Shown here: positions 8,381 to 17,461 of the stretch, piece after piece
Position numbering within the stretch: the first letter of the stretch is position 1
How the letters are laid out: each line of letters begins with the position of its first letter
Assembly: GCF_030160715.1 (NCBI RefSeq)
Contig: NZ_BSOW01000025.1
Span: forward strand, 87,754 to 151,753
DNA length: 64,000 nucleotides
Origin: Bradyrhizobium iriomotense
GTDB lineage: Bacteria; Pseudomonadota; Alphaproteobacteria; Rhizobiales; Xanthobacteraceae
Reading direction: 5' to 3'
Notes under the pieces: generated by a model
Database searches by the model: none
The model's input: only the letters and a program-made list of their open reading frames with translations
Told to the model about the DNA's origin: nothing
Program-made: the position numbers and the translations under genes

Positions 8381-11003
8381 TTACGATCCTCTTGGGGACG
8401 ATGATCACCTTGCGGACGGGCTTGCCGTCCAGGGCCAGTTTTACCGCATCGAGCGCCAAAACGGCAGCCTCGATTTCCGGATTCTGGGCCGCTGTTGCAA
8501 CCGTGACCTCTCCCCGCTTCCTGCCATTGACCTGGACCACCAGGGTCACGGTGTCTTCAACCAGCAAATCGCGTTCGATTTGCGGCCAATTGGCCTCCGA
8601 AACGAAGCCGCGCTGGCCCAGCACCCGCCAGCACTCCTCGGCCAGATGCGGCATCATCGGGGAGAACAGCTGGACCAGGATGGTCCCGGCCTCCCGGATT
8701 GCCCAGCCCAAATCCGGAGCAAGGTCGGCCGCCGGCTGACCGGGCCGCTGGAGCACCTCCGACAGGCTGTTGGCGAATTCGCGGATATGGGCGAGGCAGA
8801 CGTTGAAGTGCAGCCGCTCGATGCCCGTGGTGACCTTGTCCAGCGCGCCATGGGCGGCCTTGCGAAGGGCGAGCGCATCGGCGCCGAAACTCGCCGGACG
8901 GGCGGCCGGCGCGCCCTTGGAGGCCTCGGCCGATTCGTTCACCAGCCGCCACAGCCGCTGCACGAAACGCGAGGCGCCCTGGACGCGCTCGTCGCTCCAG
9001 ATCACGTCGCGGTCGGGCGGGGAGTCCGACAGCATGAACCAGCGGGCGACGTCGGCGCCGTAGGTCTCGATGATGTCGTCGGGGTCGACGGTGTTCTTCT
9101 TCGACTTCGACATCTTCTCGATCGGGCCGATCGTGATGGCCTCGCCGGTCGCAAGCAGCGTCGCGCGGCGGTCGTTGCCGCCTACTTCGATCTTCACTTC
9201 GGCCGGCTGCACATAGGTGCCGTCGGCCTTCTGGTAGGTTTCGTGCACCACCATGCCCTGCGTGAACATGCCGGCGAACGGCTCGTCCAGCGCGATATGC
9301 CCGGTCGCCTTCATGGCGCGGGTGAAGAAGCGGCTGTAGAGCAGATGCAGGATCGCGTGCTCGACGCCGCCGATATACTGGTCGACCGGCAGCATCCGGT
9401 TGGCGACCTCAGGCGTCGTCGGCGCGTTCTCGTTCCAGGGATCGGTGAAGCGCGCGAAGTACCAGGACGAATCCACGAAGGTGTCCATGGTGTCGGTTTC
9501 GCGCTGTGCCTTGCCGCCGCATTTCGGACAGGTGACGTGCTTCCAGGTCGGATGATGGTCGAGCGCGTTGCCCGGCTTGTCGAACGTCGCATCATCCGGC
9601 AGCTTCACCGGCAGGTCTGAATCCGGCACCGGCACCACATCGCACTTCGGACAGTGGATGACGGGAATCGGGCAGCCCCAATAGCGCTGCCGCGAAATGC
9701 CCCAGTCGCGCAGGCGGAAATTCACCTGGCGCTCGCCGACCGGCGCGTTGCCGCGCATCTCGTTTTCCAGGCGCTTTGCGATCTCTTCCTTCGCGGCCTC
9801 GATGGTCATGCCATCGAGGAAGCGCGAATTGATCATGCGGCCGTCACCGTCATAGGCGGTATCGGTGATGACGAAGGATTTCGGATCTTGGCCTTCCGGG
9901 CACACCACTGGCGTGTTGCCGAGATTGTACTTGTTGACGAAGTCGAGGTCGCGCTGGTCGTGCGCGGGGCAGCCGAAGATCGCGCCGGTGCCGTATTCCA
10001 TCAGCACGAAGTTCGCGACATAGACCGGCAGCTTCCAGGAGGGGTCGAACGGATGGACCGCGCGGATGCCGGTGTCAAAACCCTGCTTCTCGGCGGTGTC
10101 GATGATCTCCTGCGCGGTGCCGATCTTCTTGATTTCGGCGATGAACTCCGCAAGCTTCGGGTTCTTGGCCGCGGCCGCGACCGCCAGCGGATGATCGGCC
10201 GAGATCGCCATGAACTTTGCGCCGAACAGCGTGTCCGGGCGCGTCGTGAAGATCTTCAGCTCGCTCTCGCCGGCAGGTGTCGTCGCGGCATCCAGCACGA
10301 AGCGAATCAACAGGCCCTCGGAGCGGCCGATCCAGTTGCGCTGCATCAGCCGCACCTTGTCCGGCCAGCGGTCCAGCGTATCCAGTGCCGACAGCAGCTC
10401 CTGCGAGTACTTCGTGATCTTGAAGACCCACTGGTTCATTTCCCGTTGTTCGACAACGGCACCCGAGCGCCAGCCGCGGCCGTCGATCACCTGCTCGTTG
10501 GCGAGCACGGTCATGTCGACGGGGTCCCAGTTCACCTTGCGCTTCTCGCGCTCGGCGAGGCCTTCGCGCAAAAAGTCCAGAAACATCTTCTGCTGGTGCT
10601 TGTAGTAGGAGGGATCGCAGGTCGCGATCTCGCGGCTCCAGTCCAGCGACAGCCCGATCGAGCGGAGCTGCTTCTTCATCGCGGCGATGTTGTCGTAGGT
10701 CCAGGCCTTCGGCGCAACCTTGCGCTCGATCGCGGCGTTCTCCGCCGGCAGGCCGAAAGCATCCCAGCCCATCGGGTGCAGCACATTGAAACCCTTGGCG
10801 CGCATGAAGCGGGCCAGCACGTCGCCGAGCGTATAGTTCCGGACATGGCCGATATGGATGCGCCCGGACGGGTAGGGGAACATCTCGAGCACATAGTATT
10901 TAGGCCGCGAATCGTCGTTCTTCGAGACGAAGATCGCCTTTTCGTCCCAGGCGGCTTGCCAGCGCGGTTCGGAATCGCGGGCGTTATAGCGTTCGGAGGT
11001 CAT
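8367..11003 (-). CDS. leuS: leucine--tRNA ligase
   Basis: Class I aminoacyl-tRNA synthetase that charges tRNA-Leu. Signatures are the HIGH motif (GRIHIGHVRN, near the N-terminus), the CP1 editing domain, and KMSKS (EKMSKSKKN). The protein is 878 residues from ATG 11003 (MTSERYNARDSEPRWQ), the N-terminus I associate with the genus; an upstream ATG at 11036 adds 11 residues. It is the first gene of the leuS-lptE-holA operon. Confidence 0.97.
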   Translation of the reverse strand: MTSERYNARDSEPRWQAAWDEKAIFVSKNDDSRPKYYVLEMFPYPSGRIHIGHVRNYTLGDVLARFMRAKGFNVLHPMGWDAFGLPAENAAIERKVAPKAWTYDNIAAMKKQLRSIGLSLDWSREIATCDPSYYKHQQKMFLDFLREGLAEREKRKVNWDPVDMTVLANEQVIDGRGWRSGAVVEQREMNQWVFKITKYSQELLSALDTLDRWPDKVRLMQRNWIGRSEGLLIRFVLDAATTPAGESELKIFTTRPDTLFGAKFMAISADHPLAVAAAAKNPKLAEFIAEIKKIGTAQEIIDTAEKQGFDTGIRAVHPFDPSWKLPVYVANFVLMEYGTGAIFGCPAHDQRDLDFVNKYNLGNTPVVCPEGQDPKSFVITDTAYDGDGRMINSRFLDGMTIEAAKEEIAKRLENEMRGNAPVGERQVNFRLRDWGISRQRYWGCPIPVIHCPKCDVVPVPDSDLPVKLPDDATFDKPGNALDHHPTWKHVTCPKCGGKAQRETDTMDTFVDSSWYFARFTDPWNENAPTTPEVANRMLPVDQYIGGVEHAILHLLYSRFFTRAMKATGHIALDEPFAGMFTQGMVVHETYQKADGTYVQPAEVKIEVGGNDRRATLLATGEAITIGPIEKMSKSKKNTVDPDDIIETYGADVARWFMLSDSPPDRDVIWSDERVQGASRFVQRLWRLVNESAEASKGAPAARPASFGADALALRKAAHGALDKVTTGIERLHFNVCLAHIREFANSLSEVLQRPGQPAADLAPDLGWAIREAGTILVQLFSPMMPHLAEECWRVLGQRGFVSEANWPQIERDLLVEDTVTLVVQVNGRKRGEVTVATAAQNPEIEAAVLALDAVKLALDGKPVRKVIIVPKRIVNVVG

Positions 11004-11114
11004 GGAATCGTTGGGTTTCGTGGTTCGGGCCGTCATAAAGACGGCGGACTAGGCCACAAAAACCGCAGTGGGGTCAACGTCTAAGGCCTTCAAAAGGCCA
11101 CGAGCACGGCCGTT

Positions 11115-12812
11115 TCAACCCGCCATCGCCATCTCGGCGGCGCCTTCGCTCTCCTGCACCAAACCGTGCTCGACGACAGTGTTGCGGCCGCGATGTTTGG
11201 CGGCGTAGAGCGCGGCATCGGCCGCTTCGATCAGATCGCCCGGACGCAAGGTCTCGTGGGGCCGCGCCGCGGCGACGCCGATCGAGACGGTGACGATCAT
11301 GTGGCTCGAGGTGATGTGCGGCAGGCACAGCCGCAGCACCGCAGCACGCGCGGTCTCGCCGATCTCGATGGCGCGCGTGAGGTCGGTGTTCGGCAGCAAC
11401 AGGCAGAATTCCTCGCCGCCATAGCGTGCGGCAAAGCCCATGGTGTCGGCAGCGATCCCCGACAGCGTCTCGCCGATCCGGGTCAGGCAGGAGTCGCCTT
11501 CGAGATGGCCATAGGTGTCGTTGAAGAGCTTGAAATGGTCGACGTCGATCATCAGCAGCGACAGGTTGCTGTCATATTGCTGCGCGCGCATCCATTCGAA
11601 ATCGAGGCGGCTCTGGAAGCCGCGGCGGTTGGCAAGGCCCGACAGCATGTCGATCGAGGCCATCACGGTCAGCCGGTCGTTGCTGGCGATCAGCTCGCGC
11701 TCGCGCTGGCCGAGTTGGGCTGCCATCGCGTTGAAGGCGCGGGCGAGCGGCACGAACTCGGCGGGCAGGCGGTTGCGCGCGGCGCGCGCCGAGAGGTCGC
11801 CCTCGCCAAAACGCTTGGCCATGTCGGCGAGCATCTCGATCGGCTTGATCACGAGCTTTTCGGCCGCGATCAGCGCGCCGAGCAGGACGAACACGACGAC
11901 GAAGGCGAGTTGCAGATAGGCGGTCCGGATGTCGCGGCTGACCGCGGCCGACACCCTGTCCTCGTCGATGCTGGCGATCAGGCGCGCATTGGTGCCTGCG
12001 ATGCGGATGTAGCTCACCGCGCGGCGGGAGCCGTCGACCGCGATGAAGGACAGCGATCCTTCGTCTTGGTCGGAGCGCAGTGCCATGTCAGCGATCGCCG
12101 ACATCAGCGGCAGATTGTCGAGCGGGCGTCCGACCGCGCTGTGCTGGTCGGCGGGCGCGGCCAGCACCGTGCCGGTGCTGTCGACCAGCACCGCCGAAAT
12201 GCCGGAGCGGCCGCCCAGATTGTTCATGATCTTCGACATCCAGTCGAGATTCACGGTCGCGAGCACGACGGCGTCGGCGGTGCCCGAGAACGCAGAGACC
12301 GGATAGACCGCCATCACGGACGGCGTGAGCAACGGTTTTGACAACAGGAAGTCGGAGAGCACGAAGCGGCCGGTCTCCTGCGCCTGCTGGAAATAGGGCC
12401 GGTCACTTAAGTCGAGGCCGACATACATGTTGTTGGTCGAGCACTGGATGCGTCCGTCCTGGCCGGCGATCAGCAGCGTGCGGATCCAGGGCAGGCTGGT
12501 CGGCAGGCTCGCGCGCAGGACATCGCAGCTCTTGCTGACGCCGCCGGCGGAAGCGCGGATGAAGGCCTCGGATTTCAAAATGGTCTCGACCGAGGAAATT
12601 ACCTCGCGCTGCGCGTCCGCGCTGTGCCGCGCGACGGTAGTGAACTCGGTCGTTGCCTGCGCGATCTGCTTGACGCGTGCGTCCTCGAGCGAGCGAATGC
12701 GCTCCAGCATCAAGGGCACCACCAGAATCACCGCGAGCAACGCAAGCCGGGCCCGGATTCCGAGAACCTGCTTGAGTTTCGCGCGTTTGCGGTTGAGACT
12801 GACGTTGGCCAT
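11115..12812 (-). CDS. membrane diguanylate cyclase (sensor, HAMP, GGDEF)
   Basis: Predicted to make cyclic di-GMP. The 565-residue protein has an N-terminal membrane helix (about 20-40), a roughly 250-residue periplasmic sensor region resembling dCACHE/PDC domains, a second helix (LAFVVVFVLLGALIAAEKL), a HAMP-like linker and a GGDEF domain with active-site GGEEF (ARYGGEEFCLLL). I chose ATG 12812, preceded by GGGTGGGTAGC; the frame is open eight codons further up. No EAL domain is seen. It stands alone between leuS and a divergent YggS-family gene. Confidence 0.9.
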   Translation of the reverse strand: MANVSLNRKRAKLKQVLGIRARLALLAVILVVPLMLERIRSLEDARVKQIAQATTEFTTVARHSADAQREVISSVETILKSEAFIRASAGGVSKSCDVLRASLPTSLPWIRTLLIAGQDGRIQCSTNNMYVGLDLSDRPYFQQAQETGRFVLSDFLLSKPLLTPSVMAVYPVSAFSGTADAVVLATVNLDWMSKIMNNLGGRSGISAVLVDSTGTVLAAPADQHSAVGRPLDNLPLMSAIADMALRSDQDEGSLSFIAVDGSRRAVSYIRIAGTNARLIASIDEDRVSAAVSRDIRTAYLQLAFVVVFVLLGALIAAEKLVIKPIEMLADMAKRFGEGDLSARAARNRLPAEFVPLARAFNAMAAQLGQRERELIASNDRLTVMASIDMLSGLANRRGFQSRLDFEWMRAQQYDSNLSLLMIDVDHFKLFNDTYGHLEGDSCLTRIGETLSGIAADTMGFAARYGGEEFCLLLPNTDLTRAIEIGETARAAVLRLCLPHITSSHMIVTVSIGVAAARPHETLRPGDLIEAADAALYAAKHRGRNTVVEHGLVQESEGAAEMAMAG

Positions 12813-12921
12813 TTGTGCTACCCACCCCGCGCGCAACTTAGTTCCAAGGGTTCAAGAAGCCTTTCTTGAACTCGGTAAAATTGGAACTACCTCCGTAGAG
12901 ACACGGGTCTCGAGCGACGTC

Positions 12922-13611
12922 ATGACAGAAGCCAACGCCTTGCCGCTAACCGGGCATTCACCAAATGCGCTCGCCGCTGTCGAGCAGGAGATCGCGCGCG
13001 CCTGCAAGGACGCGCAGCGCGATCGCGCCGCGGTGACGCTGATCGCGGTGTCGAAGACGTTCGCTGCCGATGCAATTACGCCGGTCATCGCGGCCGGGCA
13101 GCGCGTATTCGGCGAGAATCGCGTGCAGGAAGCCAAAGCGAAGTGGCCGGCGTTAATTTCGAGTTACTCGGACATCGCGCTGCATCTGATCGGGCCGTTG
13201 CAGTCGAACAAGGCGAAAGAGGCGGTCGCGCTGTTCGACGCCATTCATTCGGTCGACCGTCCAAGCATTTGCCAAGCGTTAGCCAAGGAAATCGAATCGC
13301 AGAACAGGCACCCGCAGCTCTTTGTCCAGATCAACACCGGCGAGGAGCCGCAGAAGGCCGGCGTCGCGCCCGGCGAGGCCGATGCGTTCATCGCGAGCTG
13401 TCGCGACACCTATGGGCTCAACATTTCCGGCCTGATGTGCATCCCGCCGGCGGACGAGCCGCCGGCCGCGCATTTCGCCCTCACCGCCAAGATCGCCGCG
13501 CGCAACGGCTTGAAAAATCTCTCGATGGGCATGAGCGCGGATTTCGCCACCGCCATCATGCTCGGCGCCACGCATATCCGCGTGGGCTCGGCGATCTTCG
13601 GGCATCGGTGA
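12922..13611 (+). CDS. YggS family pyridoxal phosphate-dependent protein
   Basis: PLP-homeostasis protein (YggS/PROSC family) with a single-domain alanine-racemase-like barrel. The 229-residue protein has the PLP-lysine segment LIAVSKTF (about residue 44), FGENRVQEA and HLIGPLQSNK, then GLMCIPP, and LSMGMSADFATAI near the end. The ORF is open from 12427, but ATG 12922 gives the family N-terminus; the upstream part is antisense to the diguanylate cyclase gene. Confidence 0.94.
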   Translation: MTEANALPLTGHSPNALAAVEQEIARACKDAQRDRAAVTLIAVSKTFAADAITPVIAAGQRVFGENRVQEAKAKWPALISSYSDIALHLIGPLQSNKAKEAVALFDAIHSVDRPSICQALAKEIESQNRHPQLFVQINTGEEPQKAGVAPGEADAFIASCRDTYGLNISGLMCIPPADEPPAAHFALTAKIAARNGLKNLSMGMSADFATAIMLGATHIRVGSAIFGHR

Positions 13612-13660
13612 TTGGTTCTTGTGGGTCGTCCTGGCCTTCGCCAGGACGACATTGAAGCGC

Positions 13661-14446
13661 CTACCCGAACCTCACCGACACCTTCCCCAGCGCACCGAAA
13701 TCCGCGGCGAGATGATCGCCGGCCTCGATCGGCAGCGGCGGATGGCACGTGCCGGTCGTCACCACCTCCCCTGCCCGCAACGTGATGCCGAGCGCGCGCA
13801 GCTCGTTCGCAAGCCAGGCGAGCGCGACACGGGGATCGCCGAGCACGTTCTTGCCATGGCCGACATAGCGCTGACCGCGCAGCGTGATCTCCGGCCGTTC
13901 TTCCACGAGATCGATCGCGCGCCAGTTTGCCGTCGCTGGCGGCCCCAGCACGAACAGATGCGCGCAGGCATTGTCGGCGATGAGCTGCGCCTCGCCGGCG
14001 CTGGCGAAATCGGCAAAGCGCGAGTCCGGAATTTCGATCGCGGGATGCAGGCTGTCGACCGCTGCAAGGACCTCCTCGACGCCATAGGCCCAAGATCGCG
14101 GCGGCAGGTCGCGCGCCATGCGGAAGGTGAATTCAGGCTCGCCCACCCGCATCTCGTTGCCCTTCATCGACGCCGTGCCGCCATCGGCGATGACGGTGTC
14201 GCTCAGGATGCGCCCGGCCATGGGTCCCCTGACATTGATGTGCTTCTGCCCGGCCTCGCTGGTCGCCGCGATCTTCCAGCCGAACAGCCTGCCGCTCGGA
14301 GAGGATTCGAGCGCGGCCTGGATCGCGTAGCCTTCGGCGCGCGAGCGCGGGCGCAAGGCGCTATCGAGCACGTCAAGCTTGGTGCCGGCGCGCCAGTGAC
14401 CCGCGAGCACGCCCGAGGCAGCCCTGATCGCTTTGTCGTCGAGCAT
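13661..14446 (-). CDS. 2-keto-4-pentenoate hydratase-like protein
   Basis: 261-residue member of the fumarylacetoacetate hydrolase/hydratase superfamily, closest in look to MhpD/HpaH 2-oxopent-4-enoate hydratases of aromatic breakdown. Supporting segments are GYAIQAAL, GWKIAATS, PEFTFRMARDLP and IEIPDSRF. No catabolic neighbours are present, so the substrate is unknown. The start is 6 bp from the end of the L,D-transpeptidase gene upstream, suggesting cotranscription. Confidence 0.82.
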   Translation of the reverse strand: MLDDKAIRAASGVLAGHWRAGTKLDVLDSALRPRSRAEGYAIQAALESSPSGRLFGWKIAATSEAGQKHINVRGPMAGRILSDTVIADGGTASMKGNEMRVGEPEFTFRMARDLPPRSWAYGVEEVLAAVDSLHPAIEIPDSRFADFASAGEAQLIADNACAHLFVLGPPATANWRAIDLVEERPEITLRGQRYVGHGKNVLGDPRVALAWLANELRALGITLRAGEVVTTGTCHPPLPIEAGDHLAADFGALGKVSVRFG

Positions 14447-14452
14447 GGTCCC

Positions 14453-15037
14453 CTACCCGATGATGATCCTGGTCCTTGGTCCGAGCCGCCGCAACAATTG
14501 CAGCATCGCGGCTTGGGTCATCGAGACGCAACCCGCCGTCGGCCCAAAGTTCTCGCGCGCCAAATGCAGGAACACCGCGCTGCCGCGGCCGGGAATGCGC
14601 GGCCGCGTATTGTGGTCGATCTCGACGATGAAGTCGTAGAGGTGATCGGCGCGCGTGAGCCGGTCGCCGCCCTGCCCCTGCCCACGCCGGATCGGCCGGT
14701 TGTAGTGACGGTCGCCCGGGTCTTCGCACCAGGCGTCCTCGGCGCGGATGGCGCGGACCGGCAGTAAGGTCCGCGGCCGGCTGTGACGATCGCCGCGCCA
14801 CCAGAGCTGCCGCGGCCGAAAACTGCCCTTCGGCGTGCCGCCGTCGCCCTCGCGCTTGTTGGCGCGGATGCCGCCGCGGCCGAGCGCCACGGGAATCGTC
14901 AGGGGCCCGGCGGTCAGCCAGCCCCGCCGCGGGTTACCGGCCGACGCCCTCACCCGGATCGTGGAAAGCGCCCCACTCTTGGCGTAAGATATTGGAATAG
15001 CTTGATTTTTCATGTGAAACCACGATGTCGGCTTCAT
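14453..15037 (-). CDS. L,D-transpeptidase family protein (YkuD fold)
   Basis: Peptidoglycan-modifying catalytic domain. The 194-residue protein has the YkuD active-site region with HLARENFGPTAGCVSM, where Cys and the preceding His-containing strand are the expected catalytic residues. No clear signal peptide is seen, which is odd for a periplasmic enzyme. The start could also be the internal ATG at 15013. A degenerate parS-like sequence overlaps the N-terminal coding region (15007-15020). The hydratase gene follows 6 bp downstream. Confidence 0.82.
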   Translation of the reverse strand: MKPTSWFHMKNQAIPISYAKSGALSTIRVRASAGNPRRGWLTAGPLTIPVALGRGGIRANKREGDGGTPKGSFRPRQLWWRGDRHSRPRTLLPVRAIRAEDAWCEDPGDRHYNRPIRRGQGQGGDRLTRADHLYDFIVEIDHNTRPRIPGRGSAVFLHLARENFGPTAGCVSMTQAAMLQLLRRLGPRTRIIIG

Positions 15038-15212
15038 TACGGGACATTCATCGAAATGCCCCGCTATTTTGGGTTAGAGTAGTTCTGGCTTGTGAATCGG
15101 TAACAGCCCACTACTTCAAGACGAACAACAATAATAACGGCGAACTCTAACTTACCAATCGCAGCTCTCACGCGGCATGCGCGTCGGAGTTCGACTCCAA
15201 AAGGATGACCCC

Positions 15213-15899
15213 ATGGCCAATGCCCGCAAGATCCTGATCGTGGACGACGATTCCGATCTGCGCGACACGTTGGTGGAGCAATTATCGCTGCACGAAGAGT
15301 TCGAAGCCTCCGCCGTCGATACCGGCGCGAAGGGCGCGAGCGCCGCAAAGGCCAATTCCCCCGATCTCGTGCTGATGGATGTCGGCCTGCCCGACACCGA
15401 TGGCCGCGAGGTGGTGCGCAGCTTGCGCAAGGGCGGCTTCAAGGCTCCGATCATCATGCTGACCGGGCACGATACGGATTCCGACACGATTCTGGGCCTG
15501 GAATCCGGCGCCAACGACTATGTGGCAAAGCCCTTCCGCTTCGCGGTGCTGCTGGCGCGCATCCGCGCCCAGCTTCGCCAGCACGAAGCCAGCGAGGACG
15601 CGGTGTTCTCGGTCGGGCCCTACAGCTTTCGGCCCGGCTCGAAAATGCTGACGGCGGCCAACGCCCGCAAGGTGCGGCTGACGGAGAAGGAAACCGCCAT
15701 CCTGCGCTTTCTCTATCGGGCCGGCCAGATGCCGGTGTCGCGCGAGACGCTGCTCCAGGAGGTCTGGGGCTACAATTCCGGCGTCACCACCCACACGCTG
15801 GAAACCCACATCTACCGTCTCCGGCAGAAGATCGAGAAGGACGCTGCCAACCCGGAAATCCTGGTCACGGAAGCCGGTGGCTACAAGCTGGTGCCGTGA
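15213..15899 (+). CDS. OmpR-type response regulator (CenR-like)
   Basis: Receiver plus winged-helix DNA-binding regulator, 228 residues. The receiver has the acidic pair DDD (10-12), the phospho-Asp in LVLMDVGLPD and Lys in AKPF. The C-terminal domain shows RLTEKE and VTTHTLETHIYRLRQKIE, typical of OmpR/PhoB. The sequence resembles the alphaproteobacterial envelope regulator CenR, but this is from memory. AAGGA at 15201-15205 supports ATG 15213. No histidine kinase lies next to it, as is usual for CenR. Confidence 0.88.
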   Translation: MANARKILIVDDDSDLRDTLVEQLSLHEEFEASAVDTGAKGASAAKANSPDLVLMDVGLPDTDGREVVRSLRKGGFKAPIIMLTGHDTDSDTILGLESGANDYVAKPFRFAVLLARIRAQLRQHEASEDAVFSVGPYSFRPGSKMLTAANARKVRLTEKETAILRFLYRAGQMPVSRETLLQEVWGYNSGVTTHTLETHIYRLRQKIEKDAANPEILVTEAGGYKLVP

Positions 15900-15958
15900 T
15901 ACGCTCCGAAGGCCCCGCGAATCGTTTTAGATCGCGGGCCCTTGAGCCACGGACCTGA

Positions 15959-16402
15959 ATGTCAATCGACGACGACGTAGCGCTGCTCGAGCGTGTCCCG
16001 ACCCTGCGCCTGTTGGGAGAGGCCTCGCTGCGCATGTTGGCGATTGGCTCCGAGCAGCGCGATTTCGTGCGCGGCGATGTGCTGTTCAACCTGGGCGAGG
16101 ACGCCGACGCCGGCTTCGTGGTTCAGCGCGGCGCCTTTCGCGTCGAGGACGGCGCCGGCGCCGAGATGATCGCCGGCCCCGGCACGCTGATCGGCGAGCT
16201 TGCGCTGGTGGTGCCGATGAAGCGTCCGTCGAGCGCGATCGCGCTGGAGCATTCTTCCGTCATCCGCGTCGCCCGCAGCCTGTTTCAGCGTGTCCTGGAA
16301 AGCGACCCCGCCGCCGCCCTCCGCCTCCGCGACGAGTTCGCGATAAGGTCGAGCCAGATCGCGAGCGATATCCTGATGGCGGGTTCGAAGTTGAACAGCT
16401 GA
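15959..16402 (+). CDS. cyclic nucleotide-binding domain protein
   Basis: 147 residues made of little more than a Crp/cNMP-binding beta-roll: RGDVLFNLGEDADAGFVVQRGAFRV, then GPGTLIGELALVVPMKRPSSAIAL, the phosphate-binding-cassette region. There is no HTH domain, so it is not a Crp-type transcription factor. It may be a stand-alone sensor working with a partner elsewhere. It lies 59 bp after the response regulator gene on the same strand. Confidence 0.82.
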   Translation: MSIDDDVALLERVPTLRLLGEASLRMLAIGSEQRDFVRGDVLFNLGEDADAGFVVQRGAFRVEDGAGAEMIAGPGTLIGELALVVPMKRPSSAIALEHSSVIRVARSLFQRVLESDPAAALRLRDEFAIRSSQIASDILMAGSKLNS

Positions 16403-16403
16403 A

Positions 16404-16431
16404 GTCGTCCTGGCGAAAGCCAGGGCGACCA
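16404..16431. repeat. single arm of dispersed repeat
   Basis: GTCGTCCTGGCGAAAGCCAG, a short hairpin of the GTCCTGGC variety, placed between two convergent stop codons. Confidence 0.5.
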
Positions 16432-17247
16432 TCATAGATCCAGCGTCACCGTCACCGGCACGTGGTCCGACGGGCGCTCCCAGCTCCGCGCATCGCGAAG
16501 AATGCTGAAGTCCTGCACCGAGTCCTTGAGCGCGCGCGAGACCCAGATGTGGTCGAGCCTGCGGCCGCGGTCGCCGACGGTCCAGTCGGCGGCGCGGTAG
16601 CTCCACCACGTATAGACCTTCTCCGACATCGGAATGCGCTCGCGCGCGACGTCGATCCATTCGCCGGCCGACAGCGCGGCCAGCAGCTTCTCGGTTTCGA
16701 TCGGCGTATGCGAGACCACCTTCAGAAGCTGCTTGTGCGACCAGACGTCGTTCTCGTGCGGCGCGACGTTGAGATCGCCGACCAGGATGTGGCGGTCCTC
16801 CCCGCGCGGATGCAGCGGCTCGCACGCCTTCAGCTCGTCGAGGAAGCGAAGCTTGTGGTCGAACTTCTCGTTCAGCTCGGGATCGGGAATGTCGCCGCCG
16901 GCGGGAACGTAGAAATTGTGCAGCACCAGCGGCTTTGCGATGTTGGCCTTCTCGCCGAACGACACCGAGATGTGGCGCGAATCCACCTTGTCGCAGAAGG
17001 TGCGGATATCGGTGTTCTCGAACGGAATCTTCGAGACGATGGCGACGCCGTGATAGCCCTTCTGCCCGTTGAGCGCGACGTGCTCATAGCCGAGCCGCTT
17101 GAAGCGCTTCAGCGGAAAGGCATCGTCGATGCACTTGGTCTCCTGGAGGCAGAGCACGTCCGGCCGCGCGCTCTTGAGAAATTTGGCGACGAGATCGATG
17201 CGCAGCCGCACCGAATTGATGTTCCAGGTTGTCAGGGAAAGACGCAT
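16432..17247 (-). CDS. xthA: exodeoxyribonuclease III
   Basis: AP endonuclease / 3'-5' exonuclease of base-excision repair. The 271-residue protein has the EEP-family motifs TWNINSVRLR at the N-terminus, LCLQETK, GDLNVAPHENDVW and DHVPVTVTL at the C-terminus (catalytic His). I chose ATG 17247, which gives the standard MRLSLTTWNINS start; the frame is open 23 codons further up without similarity. Confidence 0.95.
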   Translation of the reverse strand: MRLSLTTWNINSVRLRIDLVAKFLKSARPDVLCLQETKCIDDAFPLKRFKRLGYEHVALNGQKGYHGVAIVSKIPFENTDIRTFCDKVDSRHISVSFGEKANIAKPLVLHNFYVPAGGDIPDPELNEKFDHKLRFLDELKACEPLHPRGEDRHILVGDLNVAPHENDVWSHKQLLKVVSHTPIETEKLLAALSAGEWIDVARERIPMSEKVYTWWSYRAADWTVGDRGRRLDHIWVSRALKDSVQDFSILRDARSWERPSDHVPVTVTLDL

Positions 17248-17316
17248 GAGGGATGCGTCATAGCATGGTTTGCAAGTTGGGAACGCTGGGTGCCACGGCC
17301 AATCCAGGCCATCCAC

Positions 17317-17458
17317 GGCAATCTCTCGTGCCCCGGACGCTGCGCGGCACGAAGTGACGCGCTGCTGAGCCGGGGCCCATGCAAGGCGTACCCTCTTTCT
17401 GGGTCCCGGCTCAGCGCTGCACCGCTTGCGCGCTGCAGCGCGTCCGGGACACGAGAGG
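17317..17458. repeat. GC-rich inverted repeat region
   Basis: CTCGTGCCCCGGACGCTGCG at the left is mirrored by GCGCGTCCGGGACACGAG at the right, with inner GAGCCGGGGCCCA / TGGGTCCCGGCTC. It occupies the gap between xthA and the LolA-like gene. Confidence 0.6.
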
Positions 17459-17461
17459 GCA

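Noticed and set aside
8160..11084. Long plus-strand open frames opposite leuS
   Set aside because: They are antisense shadows; leuS on the minus strand has all synthetase motifs.
15007..15020. parS-like TTTTCATGTGAAAC
   Set aside because: Two or more mismatches in the core and 11 kb from the cluster; it also lies in the L,D-transpeptidase coding region.
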